DNA of 64,000 nucleotides. Origin: Pseudomonas brenneri (GTDB lineage Bacteria; Pseudomonadota; Gammaproteobacteria; Pseudomonadales; Pseudomonadaceae). Below are positions 43,034 through 52,119 of this stretch, in pieces. The stretch is from contig NZ_VFIL01000008.1 of assembly GCF_007858285.1 (NCBI RefSeq), positions 248,001 to 312,000 on the forward strand. The letters are read 5' to 3'. The notes beneath the pieces were generated by a model. The model searched no databases. It was given only the letters and a program-made list of their open reading frames with translations, and was not told the DNA's origin. A program made the position numbers and the translations under genes. Positions within the stretch are counted from its first letter, which is position 1, and each line of letters begins with the position of its first letter.

Positions 43034-43816
43034 ATGGAGCGCAAACATAAGCGAATCAATGTGGCAAAAAAGAACAAGCTGATTGCGGCATACCGACTGC
43101 CGTTGACCCGGCGGCCAGCGGACCCGTCATCGCCGTTCCAGGCGGATGGTGACTTGAATGGTGCGGTGATCAACAACAGTGTGTTTTCGTTTGTCGCGGG
43201 CATGAGCCGCCTCAACAAGGAATACACCCGCAAGAGTTATCTGTTGGCCAGCAGCTATGTGAGTGAAGTCCTGAAAGTGGGGCGCGGCACACAGGCCTGG
43301 TATGACGAATTTATCAAGGTCATGAGCCGCCTTGGCTGGTTGCCGATACGCAGCAGTTTCGAACGGGTCACCACCTCCGTGAAGGGGCTGAGCGTGCAGA
43401 TGGCCGTAATGAACATCATCTCGTCCACGGTGGCCTCGACGTTCCTTTCAGGCTCCTTGGCCATGGCGTTACCCAGGTTGGCGGCGGATGCTTTCGAGGC
43501 TTTGAAACAGCTGTCGGCACCGTTTGATCTGTTCAAGCGCAACATCGTCAACCATGAGGGCGGCGACTTTGGGCTGGCCTCCTGTTCGGAGGTCGACGGT
43601 GAAGTGTTGATGGTGCTGGTGACCTACAGCGCCCACGGTGTCAGCACGAAAGTGGGTGTGCCGTTTTTCGAATGGGACAGTTCCACGATCGAAGCCTACA
43701 GTGGCCAGACGTGCCTGATGCTCAATCCGGCAGTGGTCAACGACGCAACCATCAAGCAGTTGCGCGAGAGCGCAGGCGACAAGGTCTTGCACGCTATCGC
43801 CCAATACCAGATTTGA
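43034..43816 (+). CDS. Unrecognised 260-residue protein
   Basis: I do not recognise this family. The ATG at 43034 has GGAG nine bases upstream and opens MERKHKRINVAKKNKLIAAY, a strongly basic N-terminus with no signal peptide. Residues 55-110 are mixed helical (RLNKEYTRKSYLLASSYVSE, WYDEFIKVMSRLGWLPIRSS). A hydrophobic stretch around residues 120-145 (AVMNIISSTVASTFLSGSLA) could insert into a membrane. The C-terminal 100 residues look like a beta-sandwich (GEVLMVLVTYSAHG; VGVPFFEWDSSTIEAYSG). It is preceded by an AT-rich gap and followed convergently by a MarC gene. Secreted effector, immunity or structural roles are all possible; none is supported. Coding is supported by length, RBS and GC3 pattern. 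Confidence 0.75.
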   Translation: MERKHKRINVAKKNKLIAAYRLPLTRRPADPSSPFQADGDLNGAVINNSVFSFVAGMSRLNKEYTRKSYLLASSYVSEVLKVGRGTQAWYDEFIKVMSRLGWLPIRSSFERVTTSVKGLSVQMAVMNIISSTVASTFLSGSLAMALPRLAADAFEALKQLSAPFDLFKRNIVNHEGGDFGLASCSEVDGEVLMVLVTYSAHGVSTKVGVPFFEWDSSTIEAYSGQTCLMLNPAVVNDATIKQLRESAGDKVLHAIAQYQI

Positions 43817-43824
43817 ATGGGGCC

Positions 43825-44421
43825 TCAGGGCACCAGGTAACCGCGCACGCCGGTAAAGATGATCTGTGCAGCCAGTGCACACACGAACAACCCCATCAGG
43901 CGGCTGACAATCTGCAGCCCTTGGTCGCCGAGGATGCGTTCGATCCGGTTGGACAGGTACAGCACCACGCCCACGGTCAGGCTGGCCAGGGCGATACTGA
44001 GAATGGCGGTGAGCTTGTCATCCCAATGGGGCTGGCTGACCCCCATCACCAGCAGTGCGCCGATGGTGCCGGGGCCGACGGTCAGGGGGATAGTCAGCGG
44101 GACGATGGTCACGTCCTGCTGCACATTGTCAGTCTGCACGGCCGATTTGCCCTGGGCCATGCCCAGGGCGGAGATAAACAGCACACTGCCGGCGCCGATG
44201 CGAAAAGCATCCACGGTGATGCCAAACACACTGAAAATCACCCGGCCAAACAAGTAGAGCAACACGCTCGACACCAGCGTTGCCAGGGCAACCTTCCAGG
44301 CCAGGCGCCGCCGTTCCTTGCTGGAATAGCCACGGGTCAGGCTGATAAAGCAGGACAGGACGAAGAAGGGGCTATACAGCACCAGCATCTTCAAATAAAC
44401 GCTGAACAACACGTGGAGCAT
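43825..44421 (-). CDS. MarC family integral membrane protein
   Basis: A 198-residue protein with six hydrophobic segments. The family motif PLTIPLTVGPGTIGALLVMG lies in the middle, preceded by FRIGAGSVLFISALGMAQG. MarC (UPF0056) proteins were once linked to multiple antibiotic resistance, but that role is not supported; the function is unknown. It is monocistronic, convergent with the unrecognised gene 8 bases away and followed upstream by a REPIN. Confidence 0.9.
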   Translation of the reverse strand: MLHVLFSVYLKMLVLYSPFFVLSCFISLTRGYSSKERRRLAWKVALATLVSSVLLYLFGRVIFSVFGITVDAFRIGAGSVLFISALGMAQGKSAVQTDNVQQDVTIVPLTIPLTVGPGTIGALLVMGVSQPHWDDKLTAILSIALASLTVGVVLYLSNRIERILGDQGLQIVSRLMGLFVCALAAQIIFTGVRGYLVP

Positions 44422-44468
44422 GGCAGGAGCTCACAGCGAAGGAGGGGCGAGGGGGAGTTTATCAGGCT

Positions 44469-44559
44469 ATGTGGGAGCGGGCTTGCCCGCGATGCAGGCG
44501 CCTCGGTTTTCCAGTTGCCACTGAGGTGATGCTATCGCAGGCAAGCCAGCTCCCACAGG
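44469..44559. repeat. Hybrid REPIN (two REP types)
   Basis: The left REP is GTGGGAGCGGGCTTGCCCGC (perfect GCGGGC stem) while the right REP is GCAGGCAAGCCAGCTCCCAC, the GCTGGCTTGCCTGC variant with a T-T mismatch. The spacer carries an inner CGCCTCGG / ACTGAGGTG stem. It separates marC from retS. Confidence 0.9.
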
Positions 44560-44591
44560 GCGTTGTGGTGAGCAAGGGATTGTCGTTCGGG

Positions 44592-47369
44592 TCAGGAGGT
44601 ATGCACCTGCTCCGCCGGCTGCTCGCGCTGTGTCACCCAGTACTCCACCAGTTCGCGCAGTTGCGACAGCTCCACCGGCTTGGCCATATGCCCATCCATC
44701 CCGGCCTGGCGTGCGCGTTCTTTGTGTTCCGAGAGAATGTGCGCGGTCAGCGCCACCACCGGCGTGCGTGTGCGCTGGTTGCTGACTTCCCAGACCCGCA
44801 GTTGCTGGGTCGCGGAGAAGCCATCGAGGATCGGCATTTCGCAGTCCATCAACACCAGGTCGTAGCGCTGGGCCTTCATCGCCAGCAAGGCTTCCTCGCC
44901 ATTGCTGGCGGTATCGGGTTGCAGGTTGAGCTTGCCGAGCATGCCGCGAATCACTTTGGTGGAGATGCTGTTGTCTTCAGCCACCAGGATGCGGAAGTCG
45001 CTGGGCACGGTGACGGCCACCGGCGCGTTCGGCACTGTGTGGCGCGGTTGCACCACGCCCTTGCTGCGCTGGGTCAACTCGTCGGCCAGGGTGGTCTTGA
45101 GGGTGTAGCCCGCGACCGGTTTGGCCAGGATGCGCTTGATCCCGCAGTTGCGCGCGATGATCTTGCTCGGCGCGTTGCTGATACCGGTGAGCATGATCAG
45201 CAGGATGTCGTGGTTCAGGCTCGGGTCTTCCTTGATCTTCGCCGCCAGTTGCATGCCGGTCATGCCGGGCATGTTCTGGTCCAGCAGCACCACGTCGAAG
45301 TAATCGCGCAGGTGTGCCTTGGTGCGCAGCAGGGCCAGGGCTTCCTTGCCCGACGGCACCGCGCTGACATTCAGGCCCCAGGCGGAACATTGCTGCACCA
45401 GTACTTTGCGGCAAGTGTCGTTATCGTCGACGACCAGTACCCGTGCGTCTTGCAGCGGGCCGTCGAGGTCGGAGGTCGGGTGTTCCAGGCGCTCGGGGTC
45501 CAGCGGCAAGGTCAGCCACAGGGTGCTGCCTTGCTGGCTACCAGCCTTGATGCCGAACTCGCCATTCATCAACAGGATCAGTTGGCGCGCGATCACCAGG
45601 CCCAGGTGGCCGCTCAGACGGGTGGCCGAGAGGAAGTTCTTGCTGTGCAGTTCGCTGTGCAACAGGGCATCACGTTCGGCGGCCTCCATCGGCAGGCCGC
45701 TGTCTTGCACGGCAATGCGCAGGCGCGGTTTGCTACTGCGTTCATCCAGGGCGACCACGATCAGCACTTCGCCTTCGTCGGTCTTGTGCAGGGCATTTTC
45801 CAGCAGGCTCAACAGGGCCTGGCGCAGGCGTGTCGGGTCGCCGCTGATGACCCGTGGCACCTGGGGCTGGATAAAGCTGATCAGCTCGACGTTCTGCTGC
45901 TCGGCCTTGGCGCGGAAAATACTCAGGCAGTCTTCGATCAGGGCATTGAGGTCGAACTGCACATCATCGAGTTCGATTTGCCCGGATTCGAGCTTGGAAA
46001 TGTCGAGAATCTCGTTGATCAGGGTCAGCAGCTCATTGCCGGCGCTGTGGATGGTCTGCACGTAGTCGCGCTGCTTGACCGACAAAGGCGTGCCCAGCAG
46101 CAACTCGGTCATGCCCAGCACACCGTTCATGGGCGTGCGGATCTCGTGACTGATCTTGGCCAGGAACTCGGCCTTGGCGGCGATCTCGGCGTTGCTGGCC
46201 GCCAGGTCGCGGCTCAGGCTGAAACGATCCTCGACGATGCTGCGTTGGCGTTCGCCCAGGGCCTGGCTCATCAACAGGCCGCTGACGCAGATCACCGCCA
46301 GCAAGGTGATGATCAAGCCTTGCGGGGCCACCAGGGTCAGGCCCAGCAAGGCCGGCAGGATAATCAGCGTACCGGTGTTGAACACCAGCATGGCCAGTAG
46401 GAACAGGCGTGCCGGCCGGTAGCCTTTTTGCCAGTGGTAGGCGGAGACAAACAGCATGCTCAGGCCGGCCAGCGCCACCAGGGCGTAGGTGATGATGTTC
46501 AGCGGCAGGGTGTTGACGAACAGCAACAACAGGCCGCACAGGACGATCAGCAGGATATCCGCCATCAGCAGCTTGTTCAGCGGATGCGGGCCCAGTGGTG
46601 CGAAGAAACGGTAGGCGAACATCAAGCCGCATGGCGCCGTCAGCAGCAGCGCCATATAGGAGCCGGGGGTTTGCATAGCGTGCCAGTTCGGCAACCACGG
46701 GCCCAACAGGTTGAGCAGCAGCAACAGGCTGAGCAGCAGCAGCACTTCGCAGGCCGCCAGCCACAGGCTGCTGCGCGAACGATGGTAGGCGTAGCGGGCG
46801 AGGTTATGCAGGATCAGCATCAGCAGGCAGCCGAACAACAGGCCATAGACCAGGGTCTGGGTCTGGTTGGCGGCGGCCATCACGGCGGGTTCCAGGGTCA
46901 GGTACGGCCGCAGTTCGTGCTCCGAAACCAGGCGCACATACACCTCCAGGGGCTTCTGGCTCTGGGGCATGGGCAGAATGAAATCACTGCTGGGCAGCGG
47001 GCGTTCAGCCTGGGGTTGGCGGGTGCCGGTATTCACTTGCTCGATCAGCGTGTCGCCGTCCAGCACGTACAGATTGAGGTGCGCCAGGTCTGGCGCAAAG
47101 ACCCGCAGCACTTGCTCGTGCTTGCCGGGTTGCAGCTTGAAGCGTACCCACAGCGCACCATTGGGCTCGGCGGCGGTGATCCGGTCCAGTTCGATAGGGC
47201 TGAATTGGTTGGTGTAGCGGGGTGAGCGAATGTCGCTCAATTGCAGGTCGGCCTGTTCATCAAGCAATACGGCCCAACCGCTGCCTTGCGCGAAGGCCTG
47301 GGCCGGCAACAGACAGAGCAGGGTCAGCAGGCTGACAGTAAAAACTATGGCGATCCTGAGCCAGCGCAC
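44592..47369 (-). CDS. retS: Hybrid sensor kinase RetS
   Basis: A 925-residue hybrid kinase. Order: signal peptide (1-28), 7TMR-DISMED2 periplasmic sensor (about 30-165), seven-helix 7TMR-DISM membrane domain (about 170-370), HisKA with His408 in AKISHEIRTPMNG, HATPase, then two receiver domains (VLVVDDNDTCRKV with VVLLDQNMPG; ILVAEDNSISTKV with LVLMDCEMPILDG). RetS binds GacS and restrains the Gac/Rsm pathway, holding back biofilm and secretion genes. Identification rests on architecture plus the position directly downstream of purH-purD, the PAO1 arrangement. The start is a GTG with GAAGGGA upstream. Confidence 0.9.
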   Translation of the reverse strand: MRWLRIAIVFTVSLLTLLCLLPAQAFAQGSGWAVLLDEQADLQLSDIRSPRYTNQFSPIELDRITAAEPNGALWVRFKLQPGKHEQVLRVFAPDLAHLNLYVLDGDTLIEQVNTGTRQPQAERPLPSSDFILPMPQSQKPLEVYVRLVSEHELRPYLTLEPAVMAAANQTQTLVYGLLFGCLLMLILHNLARYAYHRSRSSLWLAACEVLLLLSLLLLLNLLGPWLPNWHAMQTPGSYMALLLTAPCGLMFAYRFFAPLGPHPLNKLLMADILLIVLCGLLLLFVNTLPLNIITYALVALAGLSMLFVSAYHWQKGYRPARLFLLAMLVFNTGTLIILPALLGLTLVAPQGLIITLLAVICVSGLLMSQALGERQRSIVEDRFSLSRDLAASNAEIAAKAEFLAKISHEIRTPMNGVLGMTELLLGTPLSVKQRDYVQTIHSAGNELLTLINEILDISKLESGQIELDDVQFDLNALIEDCLSIFRAKAEQQNVELISFIQPQVPRVISGDPTRLRQALLSLLENALHKTDEGEVLIVVALDERSSKPRLRIAVQDSGLPMEAAERDALLHSELHSKNFLSATRLSGHLGLVIARQLILLMNGEFGIKAGSQQGSTLWLTLPLDPERLEHPTSDLDGPLQDARVLVVDDNDTCRKVLVQQCSAWGLNVSAVPSGKEALALLRTKAHLRDYFDVVLLDQNMPGMTGMQLAAKIKEDPSLNHDILLIMLTGISNAPSKIIARNCGIKRILAKPVAGYTLKTTLADELTQRSKGVVQPRHTVPNAPVAVTVPSDFRILVAEDNSISTKVIRGMLGKLNLQPDTASNGEEALLAMKAQRYDLVLMDCEMPILDGFSATQQLRVWEVSNQRTRTPVVALTAHILSEHKERARQAGMDGHMAKPVELSQLRELVEYWVTQREQPAEQVHTS

Positions 47370-47471
47370 GGCGAAATCCCTTCGTAGGTTAATGCACGGG
47401 GTTAACTATGCGCGGGACCGTAACAGGACGGCAAGGGCCAAAGGCCCCTGCCTGGCCGAACGGATAGCTGC

Positions 47472-48764
47472 TTACTGATCTTCGCCCCGCTCACGGGCAA
47501 TGGCACGGTAGCCGATGTCCTTGCGGTAGAAGCAGCCCTGCCAGTCGATCTTCGCGGCGAGCTTGTAGGCTTGCTGCTGGGCGGCATCGACACTGGCGCC
47601 CATGGCGGTGGCGCACAGTACGCGGCCACCGGCGGTGACGACCTGGCCATCCTTGAGCGCGGTACCGGCGTGGAATACCTTGCCTTCGAGTGTAGCGGCT
47701 GCATCCAGGCCCTGGATCACATCACCCTTGGCGTAGTCGGCAGGGTAACCACCGGCTGCCAGCACAATGCCGACGCTCGGACGTGGATCCCACTGTGCTT
47801 CAACCTTGTCCAGGGCCTGGGCCAGTGCGGCTTCCACCAGCAGTACCAGGCTCGACTGCAGGCGCAGCATCACCGGTTGGGTTTCCGGGTCGCCGAAACG
47901 GCAGTTGAACTCGATGACTTTCGGGTTGCCGGCCTTGTCGATCATCAGGCCCGCGTACAGGAAACCGGTGTAGACATTGCCTTCATCGGCCATGCCACGC
48001 ACGGTCGGCCAGATCACCAGGTCCATCACGCGCTGGTGCACCTGGGCGGTGACCACCGGGGCAGGGGAGTAGGCACCCATGCCACCGGTGTTCGGGCCGG
48101 TGTCGCCGTCGCCGACGCGCTTGTGGTCCTGGCTGGTGGCCATCGGCAAGACGTTCTTGCCGTCGACCATCACGATGAAGCTGGCTTCTTCGCCGTCGAG
48201 GAACTCTTCGATCACCACCCGCGAGCCGGCGTCACCGAAAGCGTTGCCGGCGAGCATGTCGCGCACGGCGTCTTCGGCTTCCTGCAGGGTCATCGCGACG
48301 ATCACGCCTTTACCGGCGGCCAGGCCATCGGCCTTGATCACGATTGGCGCGCCTTTTTCACGCAGGTAAGCCAGGGCCGGCTCGATCTCGGTGAAGTTCT
48401 GGTAATCGGCGGTCGGGATCTTGTGGCGAGCCAGGAAGTCCTTGGTAAAGGCTTTCGAGCCTTCCAGCTGGGCCGCGCCAGCAGTTGGGCCGAAGCAGTC
48501 CAGGCCGCGGCTGCGGAACAGGTCTACGACGCCGGCAACCAGTGGTACTTCCGGGCCGACGATGGTCAGGGAGACGTTCTTTTCGGCAAAGTCGGCCAGT
48601 TGCTCAAGGGCCAATACGTCGATGGCGACGTTTTCGCACTTGGCTTCAATGGCGGTGCCGGCGTTGCCGGGGGCCACGAATACTTTCTGCACGCGTGGGT
48701 CCTGGGCAACTTTCCAGGCCAGGGCGTGTTCACGGCCACCGCTGCCAATGATCAAAACATTCAT
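47472..48764 (-). CDS. purD: Phosphoribosylamine-glycine ligase PurD
   Basis: A 430-residue ATP-grasp enzyme of purine synthesis joining glycine to phosphoribosylamine. It opens MNVLIIGSGGREHALAWKVA and has TIVGPEVPLVAGVVDLFRSRG, AGKGVIVAMT, the FLDGEEASFIVMVDGKNV strand, DHKRVGDGDTGPNTGGMGAYSP and FNCRFGDPETQ with metal ligands. Same strand as purH, with a REPIN in the 149-base gap, and followed by retS. Confidence 0.97.
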   Translation of the reverse strand: MNVLIIGSGGREHALAWKVAQDPRVQKVFVAPGNAGTAIEAKCENVAIDVLALEQLADFAEKNVSLTIVGPEVPLVAGVVDLFRSRGLDCFGPTAGAAQLEGSKAFTKDFLARHKIPTADYQNFTEIEPALAYLREKGAPIVIKADGLAAGKGVIVAMTLQEAEDAVRDMLAGNAFGDAGSRVVIEEFLDGEEASFIVMVDGKNVLPMATSQDHKRVGDGDTGPNTGGMGAYSPAPVVTAQVHQRVMDLVIWPTVRGMADEGNVYTGFLYAGLMIDKAGNPKVIEFNCRFGDPETQPVMLRLQSSLVLLVEAALAQALDKVEAQWDPRPSVGIVLAAGGYPADYAKGDVIQGLDAAATLEGKVFHAGTALKDGQVVTAGGRVLCATAMGASVDAAQQQAYKLAAKIDWQGCFYRKDIGYRAIARERGEDQ

Positions 48765-48794
48765 TTCAAAAACCTCTGTGAAACGCTGTGCTTT

Positions 48795-48896
48795 CTGTAG
48801 GAGCGAGCTTGCTCGCGAAGATCGTCAACGATAACGGGGGGCATCTGACTCCCCGTGGCGCTCTCGGGCTTTTCGCGAGCAAGCTCGCTCCTACAG
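48795..48896. repeat. REPIN between purH and purD (TGTAGGAGCGAGC type)
   Basis: Facing REPs CTGTAGGAGCGAGCTTGCTC and GAGCAAGCTCGCTCCTACAG with perfect cores. The spacer has CGTCAACGATAACG, the reverse complement of the spacer found in other members, so this copy is inverted relative to them. Confidence 0.9.
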
Positions 48897-48913
48897 TAGG
48901 AAAGCAGTGGTGT

Positions 48914-50521
48914 TTAGTGACGGAAGTGGCGCATGCCAGTAAAGACCATGGCGATGCCGGCTTCATCAGCCGCGGCGATAACCTCGGCATCACGCATCGA
49001 GCCACCCGGTTGGATCACGGCAGTAACCCCCGCTTTTGCGGCGTTATCCAGGCCATCACGGAATGGGAAGAACGCGTCGGAAGCCATCACCGAGCCCACC
49101 ACCTGCAAGCCTGCGTGTTCAGCCTTGATCGCGGCGATACGCGCCGAGTTCACACGGCTCATCTGGCCGGCGCCGACGCCGATGGTCTGGCGGTTCTTGG
49201 CGTAGACGATGGCGTTGGATTTAACGTACTTGGCCACTTTCCAGGCAAAGATCAGGTCGTTGATCTCTTGCTCGGTCGGCGCGCGCTTGGTCACAACTGT
49301 AAGGTCTTGGCTGCCGATCATGCCAATGTCGCGGCTCTGTACCAGCAAGCCGCCATTGACGCGCTTGTAGTCCCAGGCAGCGGCACGGTCAGCCGACCAC
49401 TCGCCGCAGGCCAACAGGCGCACATTGGCCTTGGCCGCCACGATGGCGCGGGCCTCGCTGCTGACGCTTGGCGCGATGATCACTTCAACGAACTGACGCT
49501 CGACGATGGCCTTGGCCGTCTCGGCGTCCAGTTCGCGGTTGAACGCGATGATGCCGCCGAATGCCGATTCGGTATCGGTGGCGTAGGCCAGTTCGTAGGC
49601 CTGGCGGATCCCGCCTTCAGCGTCCGGGCTCACGGCCACGCCGCATGGGTTGGCGTGCTTGACGATCACGCAGGCTGGCTTGACGAAGCTCTTCACGCAC
49701 TCCAGCGCGGCGTCGGTATCGGCCACGTTGTTGTAGGACAGCTCCTTGCCTTGCAGCTGGGTCGCGGTGGCGATCCCCACTTCGGCAGGCTTGGCTTCCA
49801 CGTAGAACGCCGCGCTCTGGTGCGGGTTCTCGCCGTAGCGCATTTCCTGGGCCTTGATGAACTGGCTGTTGAAGGTGCGCGGGAACTGGCTGCGGCCTTC
49901 TGTGCTGAGGGTCTCGGCGGCCTGGTTCACGGTGCCCATGTAGTTGGCGATCATGCCGTCATAGGCGGCCGTGTGTTCGAAGGCCTTGAGCATCAGGTCG
50001 AAACGCTGGGCGTAGGTCAGGCCGCCAGCTTTCAGGCTTTCCAATACTTGGGCGTAGTCGCTGGCGTTGACCACGATGGCCACGTCTTTGTGGTTCTTGG
50101 CTGCCGAACGCACCATGGTCGGGCCGCCGATATCGATGTTTTCGATGGCGGTCGGCAGGTCGCAGCCTGGCTTGTTGATGGTGGCTTCGAACGGGTACAG
50201 GTTAACGGCCACCAGGTCGATCGGCTTGATGCCGTGCTCGTTCATGATGGCGTCGTCGATACCGCGACGGCCGAGGATGCCGCCGTGGATTTTCGGGTGC
50301 AGGGTCTTGACCCGACCGTCCATCATTTCTGCGAAACCGGTGTAGTCCGCGACTTCTACTGCGGCCACGCCGTTGTCCTGCAGCAGTTTGAAGGTCCCGC
50401 CCGTGGAGAGGATTTCCACGCCAAGGAGCTGCAAGCTCCGAGCAAATTCGAGGATCCCGGTCTTGTCGGAAACACTGATCAAGGCGCGGCGGATCGGCAG
50501 GCGGGTAGTCTGGTCGGTCAT
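48914..50521 (-). CDS. purH: Bifunctional AICAR formyltransferase/IMP cyclohydrolase PurH
   Basis: A 535-residue enzyme doing the last two steps of IMP synthesis. N-terminal MGS-like IMP cyclohydrolase domain (RRALISVSDKTGILEFARSL; MDGRVKTLHPKIHGGIL) and C-terminal AICAR transformylase domain with the catalytic VKHANPCGVAV and GGIIAFNREL, ending MVFTGMRHFRH. The start at MTDQTTRLPIRR (50521) is chosen over one 11 codons upstream. It lies downstream of fis, separated by a terminator. Confidence 0.98.
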   Translation of the reverse strand: MTDQTTRLPIRRALISVSDKTGILEFARSLQLLGVEILSTGGTFKLLQDNGVAAVEVADYTGFAEMMDGRVKTLHPKIHGGILGRRGIDDAIMNEHGIKPIDLVAVNLYPFEATINKPGCDLPTAIENIDIGGPTMVRSAAKNHKDVAIVVNASDYAQVLESLKAGGLTYAQRFDLMLKAFEHTAAYDGMIANYMGTVNQAAETLSTEGRSQFPRTFNSQFIKAQEMRYGENPHQSAAFYVEAKPAEVGIATATQLQGKELSYNNVADTDAALECVKSFVKPACVIVKHANPCGVAVSPDAEGGIRQAYELAYATDTESAFGGIIAFNRELDAETAKAIVERQFVEVIIAPSVSSEARAIVAAKANVRLLACGEWSADRAAAWDYKRVNGGLLVQSRDIGMIGSQDLTVVTKRAPTEQEINDLIFAWKVAKYVKSNAIVYAKNRQTIGVGAGQMSRVNSARIAAIKAEHAGLQVVGSVMASDAFFPFRDGLDNAAKAGVTAVIQPGGSMRDAEVIAAADEAGIAMVFTGMRHFRH

Positions 50522-50552
50522 CTCAATTTCCATCAAAAGCAAAGGAGTCAGC

Positions 50553-50586
50553 AAAAAAGGCGACCGGTTTTACGCGGGCGCCTTTC
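50553..50586 (-). terminator. Intrinsic terminator after fis
   Basis: On the minus strand: AAAGGCGCCCG - loop - CCGGTCGCCTTTTTT, a GC stem with one mismatch and a six-T run, located 17-50 bases after the fis stop codon. It should end the dusB-fis transcript before purH. Confidence 0.75.
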
Positions 50587-50602
50587 TGGTTTGATTGAAT
50601 GC

Positions 50603-50923
50603 TTACAGCAAATCGTACTGTTTGAGCTTCTTGCGCAGGGTCCCACGGTTGAGGCCCAGCAGCTCACTGGCTTTGGTCTGGTTGCCCTTGACGTAGTTCA
50701 TCACGCTTTCGAGCAAGGGCGCCTCGACTTCGGAGAGCACCAGGTTGTACACATCCGTGACGGCCGCGCCCTCAAGGTGGGCGAAATAATTGTGCAGCGC
50801 TTTCTCCACGCTCCCGCGAAGGGTCTGGCCTTCTTCGCTCGGCGTGTTGAGGTGCTGTTTCAAATTGACGTTGTCGCTCACGGGTGTTGTTCCACTCACT
50901 AAAGTCTCGGTCATCATCGTCAT
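50603..50923 (-). CDS. fis: DNA-binding protein Fis
   Basis: A 106-residue nucleoid-associated protein. The C-terminal helix-turn-helix GNQTKASELLGLNRGTLRKK is identical in style to Pseudomonas Fis; the N-terminal part has the dimerising helices (SVEKALHNYFAHLEG; EAPLLESVMNYV). Length and the MTMMTETLVSGTTPVSDN start agree with P. aeruginosa Fis. Its ATG overlaps the dusB stop by 4 bases, the usual dusB-fis operon. Confidence 0.97.
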   Translation of the reverse strand: MTMMTETLVSGTTPVSDNVNLKQHLNTPSEEGQTLRGSVEKALHNYFAHLEGAAVTDVYNLVLSEVEAPLLESVMNYVKGNQTKASELLGLNRGTLRKKLKQYDLL

Positions 50924-51933
50924 GCGGCCACCCCTTCTCCGTCCCCTGCTCTCAGGCTCTTGTCTCGTTCGGCAAAGAACTCACGAACGGCGGTGACCTG
51001 TGCTTGCGTTTCATCCAAACGATTGAACCCGGCACGAAACTCCTTGGCGCCGGGCAGGGTTGCGAGATACCAACCCACATGCTTGCGAGCAATGCGCACG
51101 CCCATCACGTCTCCATAGAAGGTGTGCAGGGCGGCCAGATGCTCTAGCAGAATACGTTCCACCTCGAACAGCTCCGGTGCCGGCATGATTTGGCCGGTAC
51201 GCAGAAAATGCTCGATCTCACGAAAAATCCATGGCCGCCCCTGGGCGGCCCGGCCGATCAACAGGCCATCGGCACCGGTCGCGTGCAGTACGCGCCGGGC
51301 TTTCTCGGCCGAGTCGATGTCGCCGTTGGCAAAGACCGGAATCGACACCGCTTGCTTGATTGCAGCAATGGTGTCGTATTCAGCCTCGCCGGTATAAAGG
51401 TCAGCGCGGGTGCGGCCATGCACCGCCAGTGCTGTAATGCCTGCCTGTTCGGCGATCTTCGCCACCGTCAGGCCGTTCTTGTTGTCCCGGTCCCAGCCGG
51501 TACGGATCTTCAGGGTGACCGGCACATCCACTGCACTCACTACGGCGTGCAGGATCTCGGCCACCAACTGCTCATCTTTCAACAGGGCGGAACCGGCGGC
51601 CTTGTTGCAGACCTTCTTGGCCGGGCAGCCCATGTTGATATCAATAATCTGTGCACCCAGCTCCACGTTGGCCCGGGCCGCCTCCGCGAGCATCTGCGCA
51701 TCACCGCCGGCGATCTGTACCGAGCGGGGCTCGGGATCACCTTCGTGGATCATGCGCATCCGCGATTTGCGGGTGTTCCACAAGCTCATGTCGCTGGTGA
51801 CCATTTCCGAAACCACAAGGCCTGCGCCCAAACGTTTGCACAGCTGACGAAAGGGCTGGTCGGTGACCCCCGCCATCGGGGCGAGAATCAAAGCGTTTGG
51901 CAATGTATATGGGCCGATGCGTACCGCCGACAT
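50920..51933 (-). CDS. dusB: tRNA-dihydrouridine synthase DusB
   Basis: A 337-residue FMN enzyme that reduces uridine in the tRNA D-loop. It contains LAPMAGVTDQPFRQLCKRLG, INMGCPAKKVCNKAAGSALL with the catalytic cysteine, VTLKIRTGWD, ALAVHGRTRADLYTGEA and GADGLLIGRAAQGRPWIF. First gene of dusB-fis. Confidence 0.97.
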   Translation of the reverse strand: MSAVRIGPYTLPNALILAPMAGVTDQPFRQLCKRLGAGLVVSEMVTSDMSLWNTRKSRMRMIHEGDPEPRSVQIAGGDAQMLAEAARANVELGAQIIDINMGCPAKKVCNKAAGSALLKDEQLVAEILHAVVSAVDVPVTLKIRTGWDRDNKNGLTVAKIAEQAGITALAVHGRTRADLYTGEAEYDTIAAIKQAVSIPVFANGDIDSAEKARRVLHATGADGLLIGRAAQGRPWIFREIEHFLRTGQIMPAPELFEVERILLEHLAALHTFYGDVMGVRIARKHVGWYLATLPGAKEFRAGFNRLDETQAQVTAVREFFAERDKSLRAGDGEGVAA

Positions 51934-52119
51934 AGGACTTCCCTGTTGTGGGGCCGGATCATTAGAGTTCGAAAAAGGGTTGGCATGATACCCGCTCTCG
52001 ATGACTGGTTAAAGGCTGAATTGGATAAAATCTGAGCAGTTATTTCTTTATCGCCACCGGTTTGGTGATGGACGGTCAAGTCAATAACCGGCCATCCAAA
52101 CCTTGGCGTGCAGATCGGA

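Noticed and set aside
25929..44559. Genomic island with phage or integrative element
   Set aside because: No integrase, transposase, tRNA target or direct-repeat ends were found, and the codon style of most genes matches the core. A chromosomal rearrangement fits better.
44469..46400. Long plus-strand open frame (643 codons) opposite retS
   Set aside because: It is antisense to a protein with intact kinase and receiver motifs, begins inside a REPIN, and its translation is rich in Gln, His and Ala as expected from reading GC-rich coding DNA on the wrong strand.
48788..50902. Long plus-strand open frame (704 codons) opposite purH and fis
   Set aside because: It starts in a REPIN and lies opposite two well-supported genes; the composition is typical of a shadow frame with no recognisable motif.
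52030..52075. Hairpin TCGCCACCGGTTTGGTGAT as a terminator of the DUF3426 gene
   Set aside because: The stem contains a mismatch and no T-run follows on the minus strand, so it is not a convincing intrinsic terminator.
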